Of a DNA stretch of 64,000 bases, positions 42,746-55,394 are shown piece after piece. This stretch comes from Ctenosaura bakeri (Eukaryota; Chordata; Lepidosauria; Squamata; Iguanidae). Positions within the stretch are counted from its first letter, which is position 1. Every line of letters begins with the position of its first letter. The position numbers were made by a program, and so were the translations under genes. The notes beneath the pieces were generated by a model that did not search any database, had not been told where the DNA came from, and saw nothing but the letters and a program-made list of their open reading frames with translations. The stretch lies in assembly GCA_948474755.1 (NCBI GenBank), contig CAOLHI010002113.1, positions 124,001 to 188,000 of the forward strand, in the 5' to 3' direction.

Positions 42746-45002
42746 TTTCTCATGTGGTTCGTTATCACAGACCTATTAATAAAATTTGTGTGTTTCTTCA
42801 GCCGCCACTTGGGCGAGATCAGAAATATTCCCTGATCTCAAACTTTGTTTTATCATAACACCAGCGTGCATAGGCATGAGCTCTGAAGCCTTTTCTTTGG
42901 CTCAGTTTCTCCTCTCTTAAATGGGTCAGGTGCTGTTTCGGATGAAGCTGCTATAAGCTGTACATCAGGAACTGTGAATGGGAGCTTTTCTTCAGCATGG
43001 CCCAGTGATGAATTTTAACCTCCGTCCCAGTGTCTCCATCAGCTAATGGTAGGAATATGATGGGTTATTTTGTCGGGGGTTGCAGTGGGAGGTGAGGGTT
43101 AAGAGGTGAGCGTTCCAGGTGTGGCTGAGCACGAGGGGTTTATATGTTTCGTTGGTGAGAAGAGAATGCATCCTTCGTTTCTAATGACAGGACACTGCAG
43201 GTAGGGACATGATGCTCCTCGTCTCGCAGATGTGTGGTTAAGCAAAAGACAATTGCAGATGTTCTTGGAATTCCCAAACCGGATACAAAATTGCTAAGAG
43301 GATACATAGACGGAGAAGCGTTGCCAAGAGTTTTTACATAATGAGAGGATCATGTTATGCTTCTTTTGCTCAAGGGCTCAGTTTGCTCATCAGCTCTTTT
43401 CTGAATCTGAGGTATAGAGCACCAAGCGCTCTGGTTAGAATGTGTATGTATGCGAAAGTATGCACACAGGCACAGAGACAAACAGAAGTCCTGAAGCTGT
43501 CTTGAAGCTGACTGTATCTGACTGTATCTGATGGAAGAGAAATATGTGGACGATTGTTTAAAATGGTGTAGTAAAATCAGTGGCACCATTAGGTAATTTT
43601 AAAATGCCTTCCCACTCATGGTATGTTTGAGGGCCTCCTTACTCATCCTGTTGGTTGGGTTAGTGGCCTTTTCCCACAAAATCCTGTCCTGGAGAAAATT
43701 GCAAAGGAAATATCTGTGTATAGAGATTTCTCTTTCCACAGAGACTCTCCTTCTTCTTCTAGCCCACTCTTACCCTTCCTTCTTTAATACTTGCTTTATT
43801 TGTCCTTTGTGGGGAAAAAAGCTCAATTCTGTGCCATTAAAAGTGGGTTAACTTTTTTTAAAGCTACTTGGGTCAATATTTGCAAAGTAGGTAGAGGTAA
43901 CTTCACTCCTCTTTGAGGAGGGGAATAGGTGGCATTGCCACTTAGAGAACTGGCCAAGCATGTGGGAAGTCCTTTTACTTCTGCCAGTGACCATGGATGA
44001 AACTAGATGCTCCATTTCCTTCAGTTGTCAGGTGTTGGAGGTAAACATCCATGCTGCTTAGCAGCAAAACACATTTGTGTTCTCGAAGTCTGGGTGCAAA
44101 GCAATCTCCGCTCTACATTATTGACAGTTATATGTCTGAGGTTTTGTGGGGAGGAGAATAGGTGGGGTGCAATTTAGAGTTTGTTTAGATAGATTAGGTC
44201 CACTCCTCTCCTCAAAGATGAGGCTCAGGCATTAGAAACAGGTTCTGATGTTTTCATTTTTATAATAAAAGGGAAATGGCAAAGCCTGGGAAAGAGGCTC
44301 TGGGGGATTATGAGAATTACAGTACAAAAAGTAATTTTGCCAGGCTCTACAGGGAAGGGTAGAATAATGAATACTTACTAATCAAATGTCACTAGTGTAC
44401 TGTGTGTATGAATGGGTGGGAGATATTGGTGTGGCCATTGATAAGACAGGATGACAGACTCAGTGGGCCATTGGCTGTTTTGTTTTTTGTTTTTTTGTAA
44501 GAATCTAAGGGGTCAATCTGGCCCAAGCTACTGACATCCATAGGGAGATTTTGTCTAAATGAAAATATCAGCTTCAGAAGAGAGGTTGAGAAGATTATTA
44601 GATTTGCAGTAGGAGAGAAAAGAGTTATGTTGGTTCCTCCATGTCTGCTTTGATCCCAATAAATATCAGACAGACTCAGCAGATGCTATTTGCTTTTTGT
44701 ATGTAAAATACATAGACCTGTTTGACGTCACTTCCAGTTTGGCCTCCAAATACACCTCAGGTTGGCTAACTTCAGCATAGGTATTCAAGAGACCTTTGCC
44801 TGCTTAGAAGCATGCACGTGAGAGCTTTAAAGAGCCCAATGTCCTTGGTTTGTCCCTTTCCTCTTTCCTCCCTTATGTGTTCAGGACCTGTAGTTGTACC
44901 AAACACATCAAAGAAGACTGGAGATCTAAACTGCCACCAGGAGGATGTGGGAAAATGACAATTACATGAAAAATGGATTACCATTACCATGTCTGGCTTC
45001 AG
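42746..45002. other. Mostly unrecognised sequence with two repeat fragments
   Basis: 44270-44350 carries an end of the 7236-type MITE (GGGGGATTATGAGAATTACA, AAAAAGTAATTTTGCC). 44430-44500 resembles the 3' part of a tRNA-derived SINE (GATGACAGACTCAGTGGGCC, then ATTGGCTG). Confidence 0.4.
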
Positions 45003-45135
45003 TTAGTCTGCTGCAGCAAAACAAGAGTGGTGTGATACTTCTCATATTAACAGATTTATTATAGCATGAGCGTTCATGGACCATAGCCTACGCATTCATG
45101 GACCATAGCCTACTTCTTCATATCCATGGAGTATA
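45003..45135 (-). mobile_element. Penelope-like element 3' terminus with internal 26-bp duplication
   Basis: TCTGCTGCAGCAAAACAAG, then CAGATTTATTATAGCATGAG and TACTTCTTCATATCCATGG are the reverse of the widespread reptile Penelope 3' end. On its own strand the element reads ATGAAGAAGTAGGC, TATGGTCCATGAA and GCTCATGCTATAATAAATC. The hairpin block ATTCATGGACCATAGCCTAC is present twice in tandem. Confidence 0.75.
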
Positions 45136-45859
45136 ATCTTGGGCTCAGGTACCTATATAGCACACCTGGCTTATGGCTGGAATGTTGACAGTAAAATTAT
45201 AACATTAAAGTTGTTGTCTCCGATGCACATGTGTGTGAACATCTGCAGAGTAACTCTGCACTGCTTCTCTTTATTCCCACACCTCTGAAAAAAGAGTCCA
45301 AACTGGCATACAACCTTTCTTTTCTCTAGGTAGGAAGGGCCATTGGGCTGCAATAATAGTGGGTCATTGTCTAGGATTTCTGTGTCTGAGGTTTCTGATT
45401 AATCTTAGAGCACCTGCATAAGTGCTAGAGTTAGTTCTGAATACAGGAGTTCTCCCCAATGTGCCTAAAATTCCCCGATGTGCATCTTAGCAAAAGCCTG
45501 CTTGAGGGTTAATTGAGATTTGTTGTGTTGACATTTTCAATGTATTCATTTAAGCGACTTAAATGATTGACAGGCATCTACTGATTGATGGCTATATTAT
45601 TTTCAAAAAACCTCAGAGTGAGCAAAATTCAATGCTTATTTCTCAAGAGCAAAGATTCTCATCCTGGTTCCAGTGGGATAACAGTCCAAAATCCTCTTTT
45701 AACTGCTTAGTAGTCAGGACATTATTCCCTCTGATGATTATCTTTGTATAATTTTGTGGTCATGAGAACTTTGTTTATCAACTTGTTTTGCTTTTCTTTC
45801 TTTGCTTTTGGCTAATAGCAGGGATATAGTTGTTGGGAAAAGTCATTTTCTGTTTAAAG
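45136..45859. other. Unrecognised sequence
   Basis: No feature recognised. Confidence 0.45.
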
Positions 45860-45990
45860 CAGAGTTAGCCAACCTGAGGTCCTCCAGCACTTTGGACTCC
45901 AACTCTTCACTAGTCCCAGCTCCAGCCAGCATGCCAAAATTCAGGGATGATCAGAGCTGTAATCCAAGGTATCTGGAACCCACTAAGCCA
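45860..45990. mobile_element. Palindromic MITE, hAT-like
   Basis: CAGAGTTAGCCAACCTGAGG on the left and a mirrored GGTATCTGGAACCCACTAAG on the right, with GGACTCCAACTC / GAGCTGTAATCCAAGG as inner arms. Confidence 0.6.
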
Positions 45991-46083
45991 GGTATTTCTG
46001 ATGTCTAAAGAACACTCTTGTGTTATATGTACCACCCTTCACAATATTGTTCTCCCATCTCCAACCAAAGATCCATCCCGCAA

Positions 46084-46235
46084 TCCATCCATCCACTTTA
46101 TTTATATCCCACCTTTCTCCAGGCTGTGACTCAAGGCAACTTATTGAAAGGCATGAAATTACTATAAAAATGCATATTGTTAAAAATATACAAAATTAAA
46201 ATTAAAACAGTATTAAACAAGAGTGTGAACCAGTG
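46084..46235 (-). mobile_element. L2-like LINE 3' tail, reverse
   Basis: CCATCCACTTTATTTATATC, CCACCTTTCTCCAGGCTGTG, ACTCAAGGCAAC then AAAATTAAAATTAAAACAG. Clearest example of this reversed tail in the window. Confidence 0.7.
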
Positions 46236-49200
46236 GAGAATCTATATAGCGGCACAGTGTAGCTTGGGATATAACGGAGCTGCTTGATGTTGAGGACACA
46301 CGAAATTAAGGACACCAACAAGACCCCAGCTGTACACTTAGCTTGGGCAGGTACTCAGAAGATGTTTGTGTGTTACCTCAAGAATATATACATACTTCTT
46401 GCCAAGAAATGAACATCTGCACAGTTGATTCTTGGCAAGAAATTCATGTTTGTTCCCTGGGGGTAATTAAGGCAGGCAGCTAGGGCTGCCTCCCACTTTC
46501 TCAATTTCTGGCTCTCTTCTTTAAATGGGACCATCCTAAATGGGGAACATCCTATATCCATCATCAACATAGTAAGGCATGTCTGCTTGTTAGTCTGGTT
46601 CTTAGCCATGTTGTATTGTGCAAAATTGTCCCTTTTCCATTCCAGTGGATCTTGGTGAAATATTTGCCATCTTGGGGTATCTATGAATTTTTGACATTAT
46701 CCCCCAGCCCCCATCCTAGTGAATGAATTTGAAACACCACATTTGGGTCTTAAAGAACCCTCTGGGAATGAACACTGACTTTTAAAAAATTTTAAATTTA
46801 TTTTTATTTATTTTTTTGCCCACAGCCCTGAGTCTCCTCTGTAGCTCTCAGCCTGACAGTTTTCAAAAAGTAGCCCATACTTCAAAGCACCGAGCAGCCA
46901 TAATAAAGGTTTTATTTGCAAAAGAACTCTGTTCCCATTTATCCAGCATGCTGAGCTTTTGTGACCAAACTGGGCCACAGCAGGATGAGAATTACAAACT
47001 TGGGCAAAGGGAAAGTGTGGTTGTATCACCTAAGAGGAGATGAAATGAAAAAGTAAAGCTAGCCCTGATTGTGAGCCTTAGAAATCAGCTCCATGTTTCT
47101 TGACACTCAGCCTGAAAATGTTCACTGGTCATGAGAATTTTGCTTCCTTACAGCCTCTCTTCCCCGCCGCCCCGTCCTTCTGCGGCAACTGTATTGGTTT
47201 CTTGGATGACATTTGGGCTTCGAGACAATAGCTGTGCTCCTTTTTGACACACTGTAAGGGATTAAGACTTGAGTGCAGGTGGGTTTTCTCCCCCTTGCTG
47301 TCACCTGGACATCACCATGGAGATAATCCTCAGTGAAACAAAAATAAGAGTAGAACCGGTTGGACAGAAAGTGCAAGCTGAGAGAAGGAGAGAGCGAGCC
47401 TTGCTGGAGGAGGGGAGGGACAAGCGGCAGAAGGCCAAGGAGAGGGCAGTGGTGGAGGCTCCCTGGGAAATGGCTGTGGCTCTAGAACTTGCTTGAGTCA
47501 AGTCACCGAGGGAACACACTGCAGGACTTAAGCAACAGGCAACTGCTATCCTGTTGCGTTTAGATTGGATTATTTGTATCATAGAAGAGGATTGTGACAA
47601 TTCCTGCTTACTGTGATAAAGGAGATCAGCAAGGTCGGTCTCTCACTAAATATCACAGTGTGAGAGTCCTTTTAAATAAAAGGCCATCTGCATTGTTTGT
47701 ACAGGCATCTTCTGGCCTAACCAGCTTTGGCAATCCGTGCTAATTCTGCAGTATAAGCAAGGACTCACCTTAGACTCGAGGATTCAACCATAGCATTGTA
47801 TTTGTTAAATGGCTCATTGGTAACTTTATATTTCTGAAAGAACTCTTTTTGTGTAAGGGTGACCATTTGCTTTTATTTCTCAGCTAAACTTCCCATTCAC
47901 CTATTAAAAGATCCCGTGTCTGTGTATTTTTGCAGTACTGCTGCTCTGCACTGACCTGGCTGCAGTGCAACAGAGGAAAACCCCAACATTTTGTATACTT
48001 CATTGTGAGCTTGTGTTGTAATACAAACCTCTTTATACAAATAGTCAGCTCAAGGGAGGGCATAGATGGGCACCAACTGGAGGCCCACAACTCAGTAGTG
48101 TTCTACTGAAAAGAGTGCCCAGGGCTTCTCTCTCTCCTCACCCCAGCAAACTGGTAACTGGTAACAGTGTCAGTGAGAAAGAGGAGTGGGAGACTCCAGT
48201 GCCTGTTTATTCACCGGTTCTCCCCCCGTCAAACATGCAAGTGACTTAGAGCTGATTCTGCTCGTTCACGTTGATGTGTCATTGAATTAAGGCTGCATTT
48301 TAAACACTGAGTAATTTCAATTTGACATATTTTGTTCCCTTGCGTAGCACACACAGATGATTACACTATAGATTCAGAAGTTTTCTTAATCTGCCTCACA
48401 GTTTGGCTTTCTGCTACGGGATCTGTCTAAGTGACGTGGATGGGTTAAATTTACATCAATATCTGAACAAGTGAGCAGAACTAAATATCGTGAAAACATA
48501 AATAACCTCCCTTCAGATCAATGGAATAATTAGGACTTTGGGTACTTTGAGGATTGGTGGAATGGGTTAAGCTATGCCAGTCCTACATATTTGTTCATTT
48601 ATTTATCTCAGCAGTTTCTAGAACTGAGTTACTTGTACTTTGCACATTAATTGTATCAGTGACCTTTTTGGGACTTTATCAAACACTAAGCCTTCAAATT
48701 CTGGAGACTTCTGATCATATAACTGGAGGCGTTTCAAAGAAAAATATAATAGCAACTTCATGTTTTATATTTCGCTTTCAAGGCTGAGCTCTCTTCTTTC
48801 TGCTCGTTTGCCGTTTTGTGTATCTATAATGAATATGGTGTTCTATGCCTATGCTGGCATCTCACATAATTGTCTAGGCAACAAGGGAAAGGAGCAGAAA
48901 GTCTCTTTCAATTCCATAGTAATGATTTGTACCTTTTTTGCTAGGCCTGCATCCTTCCCAGAACAGCAGATTATGAATTTCTCCCCCCCCCGCCTTTCTC
49001 TCTTGGTTGGCTTTCTCTACCATCAGGAGAATATTTTGGGGAACGTGCCAAGAACATGGAATTGACTCTGTGGACTATCTCCCTTGGGTGTATTCAACAG
49101 CAGAAGGGGCAGTTGATGGAGGAGGACTGTGGACCTCTTGTTCACAGGATTTGATTGAAGGTTTCTGTGGTCTGCCCTGGGGCTAACCATCAGGGTGTGA

Positions 49201-49888
49201 GGATGTTTGGCATGAGATTATTACCTAGGCCACCAGCAAACTCTGGAGTACAACTAAAATCAGCCAGCAGCCTCCTACGTTTTCATATAGTCTAGGCAAA
49301 TATTGAGGAACCTTTTTGAATAAAAATATGGAGGCTGGGCAGGAAGGAAGGTTCTTTGGCACCAGCAGCCATTGCTTGCTAATGGTAGCAGAGATGGAAA
49401 ACTTAATCTATGTGGTATATGTATGAAGCCAGTACCTCATTAGACTGCTGGGGAGGGTACTGGATGGCATTTAGAGGCCACCAGAAAGATCTTCTGAGGT
49501 TTCAGATTCCCCACAAAAGTATGGTTGTACCTTCTGCTTTAAATATCTCTCTGGTTCTAAAAAGAGTGTTACTTTTATGGGCAAGTTTAAACAACTATTC
49601 TAATTTCACAGCCTGTTTACTTTTTTAAAAATGTCACTTGGGAGGAAAATGATGTGATAGGCTAAATGCATATATCAGCATTTGTTCTACTGCTACTGTC
49701 TGTCCAATCTACAAATACAATGCAGCTTGTCCTTGAATGCTGAACATAAGCAAAATTCTCTTTGCTAGGATAGAGCATTGTGCTCTCTGTATTATATTAA
49801 ATTGCCCTGCACTTTCTGGCTTGGGGTGGGATGGCAAATGAGGACAGAAAATATTGACAAAACTCTCCATTCTTCCAGGTGTGGTATT
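46236..49888. other. Unrecognised sequence
   Basis: The richest candidate for non-repeat sequence. 48220-48560 looks single-copy and AT-rich. 47317-47496 has a frame starting in ACCATGG that encodes a highly charged peptide without a known domain (see rejected). No exon called. Confidence 0.35.
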
Positions 49889-49955
49889 ATCCATTGTTAA
49901 CAGTCACCATAAGTCAGAAATGACTTGAAGGCATACAGCAACACAATACCACAAC
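49889..49955 (+). mobile_element. SINE 3' tail fragment
   Basis: CAGTCACCATAAGTCAGAAA then TGACTTGAAGGCATACAGCA is the forward tail shared by the 5S- and tRNA-headed SINEs here. The head is missing. Confidence 0.8.
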
Positions 49956-51960
49956 AATTGTGGTAACACTGGTGGCCACGAATCCCTTTTTGCCAATGGT
50001 TTACTGTTGGTTTGCCAACAGCAACCACTTCTTGCAGTAGATGGATCTGTAGTGGTCCCTGCAAGGAATTGCCTTTAAAGACAAGTCTGGAAATCTGCAT
50101 AATTATTTCCAATTGCACTAATCAGTTTTTGCAAAATTTTGAACTTAATTGCTAAACATTCCTGCTCTAGAAAAAGAGAGATCTCTTGCCACTTCTTTCC
50201 TCAGCACAGGCGTATGAGTCTCTAGCTGCAAGAAATTCCTATTCCTTCAAGGGAAAATCTTTTGCCCACCAAGCTGCACCTGCTGTGAATATTTTGTTAA
50301 ACACAGTACGTAACTGAAAGCCAGGTAGGTGCCGGAGGGGCAGGTATACACACATACCAAGGAGTACTTTTTTTTAACAGCTATGGTCTCACTGTTAAAG
50401 GAGTAGACTGCACTATGGGATGTTTGGTTTAGAAATGTTAACCAGGTGGGCCGTATATATATTAAGATCTCTACTTGAAGACATCTATGATTAACCCATT
50501 AAGGGCTTGATTTTGGGATGCAAATTGAGCCTGAAGAGCTGAGAATACAATGTGGTTTGGCAGCTTAGAACCCTGGGAGGATAATGAGTCATAATCTAGA
50601 CTGCTTTCACACAGTTCATGGATAGTTGTGATACTGGACTGGACCTTGTGCCTTTCCAGTTCGCAACCGCTCCATCTCCCATTTCATTGCTTCTGATTAA
50701 GACTGTACATACTACATGTATATACAGGAAGGAGCAAGCATATGTATGTCCACACCAGTTCTGAACATGGGAAGGATGAAGAAGAGGCAAGCAAGTGTGA
50801 TCCAGTTTCCTTCTCGACATGGCTATTTTACACTCTGATGATGTATGTACAGGTCTCCGTTGGGCTATTGTCTCTGGTTAGCGCCAAGGACCAGTCACTT
50901 TATTTTGAAATCATTCTAATTGACAAAAGTAAGTCTTTAATCATATGTAAGCCATTGTGTGATATTTCCGTTTGCAAATGAACGTTTGATAAATAAGTTA
51001 ATGACTTCCACCACTGCCACCATCAATTAATAATGGACCCGGAGAAAAGTATCTGGTTTTCTTTCTCTGCTTTCCTCACGTTTAGATGTAAAGTCATTAC
51101 ATTTTAAGTGAGTGTGGGAAAAGAGCTAAGAAACCCCAGTTAACAGCCTCCAGTTTTTTTATAATGAAACCTAACATGACTTCAAAGTATAGTATTGATC
51201 AGTCTTGATACAATAGTTCCTTCTGTGTTTGGCTTTCTAGTCTTTATAGTCCAGACAAGAAAAGAGATTTGTAAGAGCTTCCTGTTCGTTTTTTTGTTTC
51301 TGACAGAATAGGTGGATTCACATGTAATTATTCATATTTATTATTCCTGCAGGTATGAGACCTTCTGTTTGAAAGCTTTTCAAGATTGTAGTTCTAGGTA
51401 CACCTACCTTAAATAAGTCTATTGCACTCAGGGAGTCTAATGCCTAAGGATATATGGGAAGATAGTTCAAGTGTCTTCTTCTCTGGCAGTTATTCACCTT
51501 AAAGTTACTAAGTCTGCAAACACTGTTAAATATCTTGTCCTGATAAAAGTGTTTGCATGACTCAGAAAGTTGCAGCCAGCACTATAGATAGGTGTCTGGG
51601 GAAAAAATTATCATATGTATTCATGCATGGTGCTCTTTGTGCCATTAGGTGGTGGTAATGGCACTATCACTAAATATAGTGTTGTTCCTGGGGCACCAGA
51701 TGAAGATATTATCTTTTTGACTTTTTGTTCTCTAAGAAAAATAATACTACAGTTGGGCCACTCTAAATTGTAGTTAGATGTTATATTTACCATCTGCTAG
51801 GATACAGGACTTATATCTAGAAATTTTTTTTAGCATATATTTATTCATTTGCATTATCTTTCTAGAAGAAGCATACCCAAGGCAGTGAATTGCATACAGG
51901 TATAACTTAAACATGCAGTAGTTTACTGTTACTGTTAAAAGAAATATATTGATGTCCCTA
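49956..51960. other. Unrecognised sequence
   Basis: About 2 kb, no repeat recognised; 50990-51240 looks single-copy. Confidence 0.4.
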
Positions 51961-51962
51961 TA

Positions 51963-52182
51963 CAGCAATCCCTCTGTATATGCAGAGGTAAGGTTCTGGG
52001 AACCCTCACGAATAGCAAGAAACACGAATAATCACGTCCTACATTATTAAATGGCAATGACACGCACACAGATGCTTCAGTGCATCAGTATTCATGTTGC
52101 TGCAATTTTATGTATAGGCTGTGATCCTCCACAGTCACTTGAAAGTGCAGATCCAGAGGTCGCATATACAGAGAGTCCATTC
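51963..52182. mobile_element. Tigger-like non-autonomous element, about 220 bp
   Basis: The left end CAGCAATCCCTCTGTATATG mirrors the right end, whose reverse complement reads AATGGACTCTCTGTATATGC. TA flanks both sides (51961-51962 and 52183-52184). The internal CACGAATAATCACG matches the '...gtgaataatc' interior of the element at 11374. Confidence 0.6.
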
Positions 52183-53239
52183 TATCTATCTATTTGCCCA
52201 CCTTCCTGCCTACAGAAGCAGAATTTATTTTTTTTAAAATGCTCTCCAGAGCTAGAGCAATGAAACTTCAATAAAAGATCAGCATGGCTATGAAAATCAT
52301 CAGTTAAAAACGATTCAAAACAGGTGAGTTTTCAAAGCCTTTTAAAGATTGTTGGTGGGAGACATTCCGTTACATATTCCTTGTGAAGGAGTTCCATATA
52401 GTGGACCCACTACTTGGAAGATCCTGAAAAGCATGTCTTGTTGTGTTGATGTTGATTTAACCTGGTACTTTAGAGTGTTCAGAGTTCTTTCCACAAGTGA
52501 TCTGAATTACATTTGCGATAACTCTTCATGATAGGTCAATATTATTCTCCCCATATAGCTGATGCTGGGATAAGCAGGTGCTTTGGCTGAATGCATGGCT
52601 TGTAAGTAAACAGGTTGTGGCAGTGATTTCATCTGGGGGATTTCTAGTTCCTAGCTCATTCTCTTTGCCAATATGCTGCTCTAGCTCACTGGAAACATCC
52701 ATTCTCCCAGGCTGAGACTGTTTTAGTCATTCTGGAAATGGGGGGGAGCAGGCAGCCAGAGGGCATGTCTGTGTCCAACTATGAATAAAAGAGGGAATCC
52801 CCACAGATAGTGATCTTGATTGAGTTGCGTCCTGTGTCTTCAGGAAAAGGAATTTGGAAATGGAGAGGCATTGACAGTTGCACTGAAACCTGTGCCAAGA
52901 ATCCTAAATGTTGATTGTTTTGTTAGTTGTAATTCTAGAAGTTGAGCAAATCCCTTCTCCTTCAGCTCTCATTTTTTGCCTGCCTTCCTTCCTGCCTTCC
53001 TGTCTTCCTTCCATCCATCAGATGCACAGAGCACAGTGAATACGTCCTAAAGAACATGCTCCTGTGGCCATCTTGTCAGTGCCTGGTCTTCTATAGCTTT
53101 TGTCTGTGAACAGTCTTGGGAAGTGAGAGAGATCATTGCCTACTACTGAGAAGTTATTCCCCTTGGGGCGGGGGGAAAGTGGCATGATTTTTCTTGCAAA
53201 CTTGTACAAGAGAAAAGAAAATAGGGTGGTACAGGTTTC
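52183..53239. other. Worn repeat-like start, then unrecognised sequence
   Basis: 52183-52440 has a short TCTA run and a GTGAAGGAGTTCCATATAGTG block reminiscent of LINE 3' sequence, not assigned. (CCTT)n-like text at 52978-53018. Nothing else recognised. Confidence 0.35.
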
Positions 53240-53625
53240 CTCCACTTATCTGACAGTTAGTGACTCGAGCACAGTCAGAAAATGGAATTGGTTGAAAAGC
53301 GGAACCCACATACTGTATGAAGGACCTAGGAAGGCTCACTTGGGACAGATCCCACATGTGCTGTATGCAAAGTCTCTCAGCTGGCTTAGTGCCTTTTCCC
53401 CTGTCTCAGCTCACTTTGCAAGAACTTTGCAAGCTCACTTTGCAAGCAGTGCCTGCATGCAAGTGATTCTAAGCAATCCTCCGTAGGAAAGAAGAAGCAA
53501 TGAAACAGCAGAACTCCCCCCCCCATTGAGCTATTGTAACTTGTCCTTAATTTGGGAGCATCAAAAGAGTGAGTTGTCGGATAATGGGGCATTGAAAGGC
53601 AGGGGCTTCCTATTAGGAGTCAGTG
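53240..53625 (+). mobile_element. Dispersed DNA-transposon family, copy A
   Basis: GAGCACAGTCAGAAAATGG, GAACCCACATACTGTATGAA, CTTGGGACAGATCCCACATG and GGATAATGGGGCATTGAAAG each have counterparts, in the same order, in copy B on the opposite strand at 60775-61265. The left part CCACTTATCTGACAG and the reversed right part GCCCCATTATCCGACAAC share TTATC(T/C)GACA, a Tigger-like terminal feature. It has no coding capacity. Confidence 0.65.
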
Positions 53626-54537
53626 GGACTCAAACCAACCAATTAGGTTTTCTAGATGTCATTTTAGAAAATTAGTTTCTAGAAACAAATCTTTGCCTTG
53701 GAACTTGAAAACAAGTCATACAAATACCTTATATCTGTTTATTTCCTTCCAGAAGAAAGAGCTTAAGGTTTGTTTCATGGAATTCATTGGGTCCTCTTCC
53801 ATTCTCATGTGCCAATTCATATGCTCCTTTTACCTGGATTGTGTGTTATCTGTGACCATTGCCAACCCAAGTTAAAATGAAACTAGAATTATCAGGTGTG
53901 TACAAAGCCTACTTTTATTTTATTTTCACAGGAAGCACCAGTTTTTCTTGAAGGGTTTGGTTTATTTATCTGCAGGGTTTATTTTGTTATTTTATATATT
54001 TATGGGCTTATATGTTTTATAGTTGATTGTTCAGGTGTTTTAATTGGTATTGGTAGTTGTAACCTGCCCTGTAGAGGACAGATCAGGATGTTAAAACTCC
54101 AGTCTAACTGTAGCTACACTTTTTTTTTCTTTGCCCTTTCTGCCTTTTTTCCCGATTAGCTCAGGAGTGGAGAAACTTTTTGAACCAGTGTCTTAATTCA
54201 AATTTATGGAGACTCAGCACATATCCCAGAAGATTTTACAGATGAAAACTGGGACACATGTGGCCAAGCAACATCAGGGTGTGATCAAGATGGCCAACGT
54301 TATTACCAAGGAGGAACATGCAAGCTTAGAGTGGCTGCAGCAGTTTGCTTTTGCCTGAGCTTACTGAGGAGGGAAAGATTTTGTCCCTCTTCTCTTTACC
54401 CTGCTGAGTTTATTGAATGAAAATTGAAGTAAGCCTGGGTTAAAGGAGAAAGTGGGAGGAGAGAGAAACCAGAATCTTCTAAAAGCAGCTGAGAAAGTAA
54501 GATAGCAGAAGATTAATTAGGGCTGTCGATACTATAC
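53626..54537. other. Unrecognised sequence, probable worn LINE tail inside
   Basis: 53960-54080 is T-rich and reads like a forward LINE 3' UTR ending GGTAGTTGTAACCTGCCC. Otherwise nothing. Confidence 0.35.
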
Positions 54538-55394
54538 CAGTGGTTCTTATAACCTTTTCTTTACCAGGGTCCCCCTGTAAATGTAATTTGTTGCTGGAAA
54601 CACCCAAGATTTAACTCACGATGTAAATGTTTAAATTAATATTTAATTATTCAAATATTTATTTAAATGTTCAAATATTTGTTTAACGTTTCCATCTGTT
54701 GCTCACCCTTATACCTTATTCTTCCAGTAGACAAAGAAAAGGAAAGGAGGCTTGTTAATGCCCTGTGGAGTAGCCTGCTGAGATCCTTCAGGTGTCAGGA
54801 GAGTTGAATAAACTGGAACTTCTTAAAGGAAGGTTGTGAATGGGAGGCAGGCCTAAAAAATAATTTCTGTTGCCCTTTCTCCCAAAGCAGTGCATGGAAA
54901 GTTGGGGTCTTCGTGCTGCTTTGGGGGAAAACAGGAAAGAAATGCTGTTTTCTTCCAAAGAAGCACTGGAAGAGTCGAGAGGGTAAGTTCTTCTTTTGAA
55001 AGCACCTACAGTCTCTACTCCCTTGGTGCTCCTTTAGAGGGAAGTGAGCACTGAGACTCTCACTAATTCACTTCCAAGTGGCCACAAGAGTAAAGGGACT
55101 CCCTTCTCTTCTTGTGGCTGCTTGCACATGGAGCTCCACCACACTGCCTAGCCTTGGGCTCAAGCAGCCTTGCCATATTCACCCCACAAGGCCTGGGCTG
55201 GGAGATTTCCCTTGTCTTCTGGGCTTTCCTCTTGCCTTCCCACTTTCTGGATTCTCCGGTGCATTTGTACAGTAGCACCCAGAGCCTCCAGCCCAGGATG
55301 AGATGTCCACCAACACATAGTTGCTGCTACCATTATTGCTGCTGTTTTTGAGGAATCTGGCACACAGCCATGGACCCCAGGTTAAGAACCACTG
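54538..55394. mobile_element. hAT non-autonomous element, 857 bp
   Basis: The left end CAGTGGTTCTTATAACC and the reverse complement of the right end, CAGTGGTTCTTAACCTGG, are inverted repeats of the well-known 'CAGTGGTTCTCAACC' hAT type. The flanks TACTATAC (54530-54537) and GTGTATAC (55395-55402) agree at 5 of 8 positions, including the last five. The interior has an AAATATTTA-rich part and a GC-richer right half with 60-80 codon frames of no significance. Confidence 0.85.

Noticed and set aside
47317..47496. Small charged protein starting in ACCATGG
   Set aside because: Good start context but no domain, no supporting splice or promoter signals, and an equally long frame on the opposite strand.
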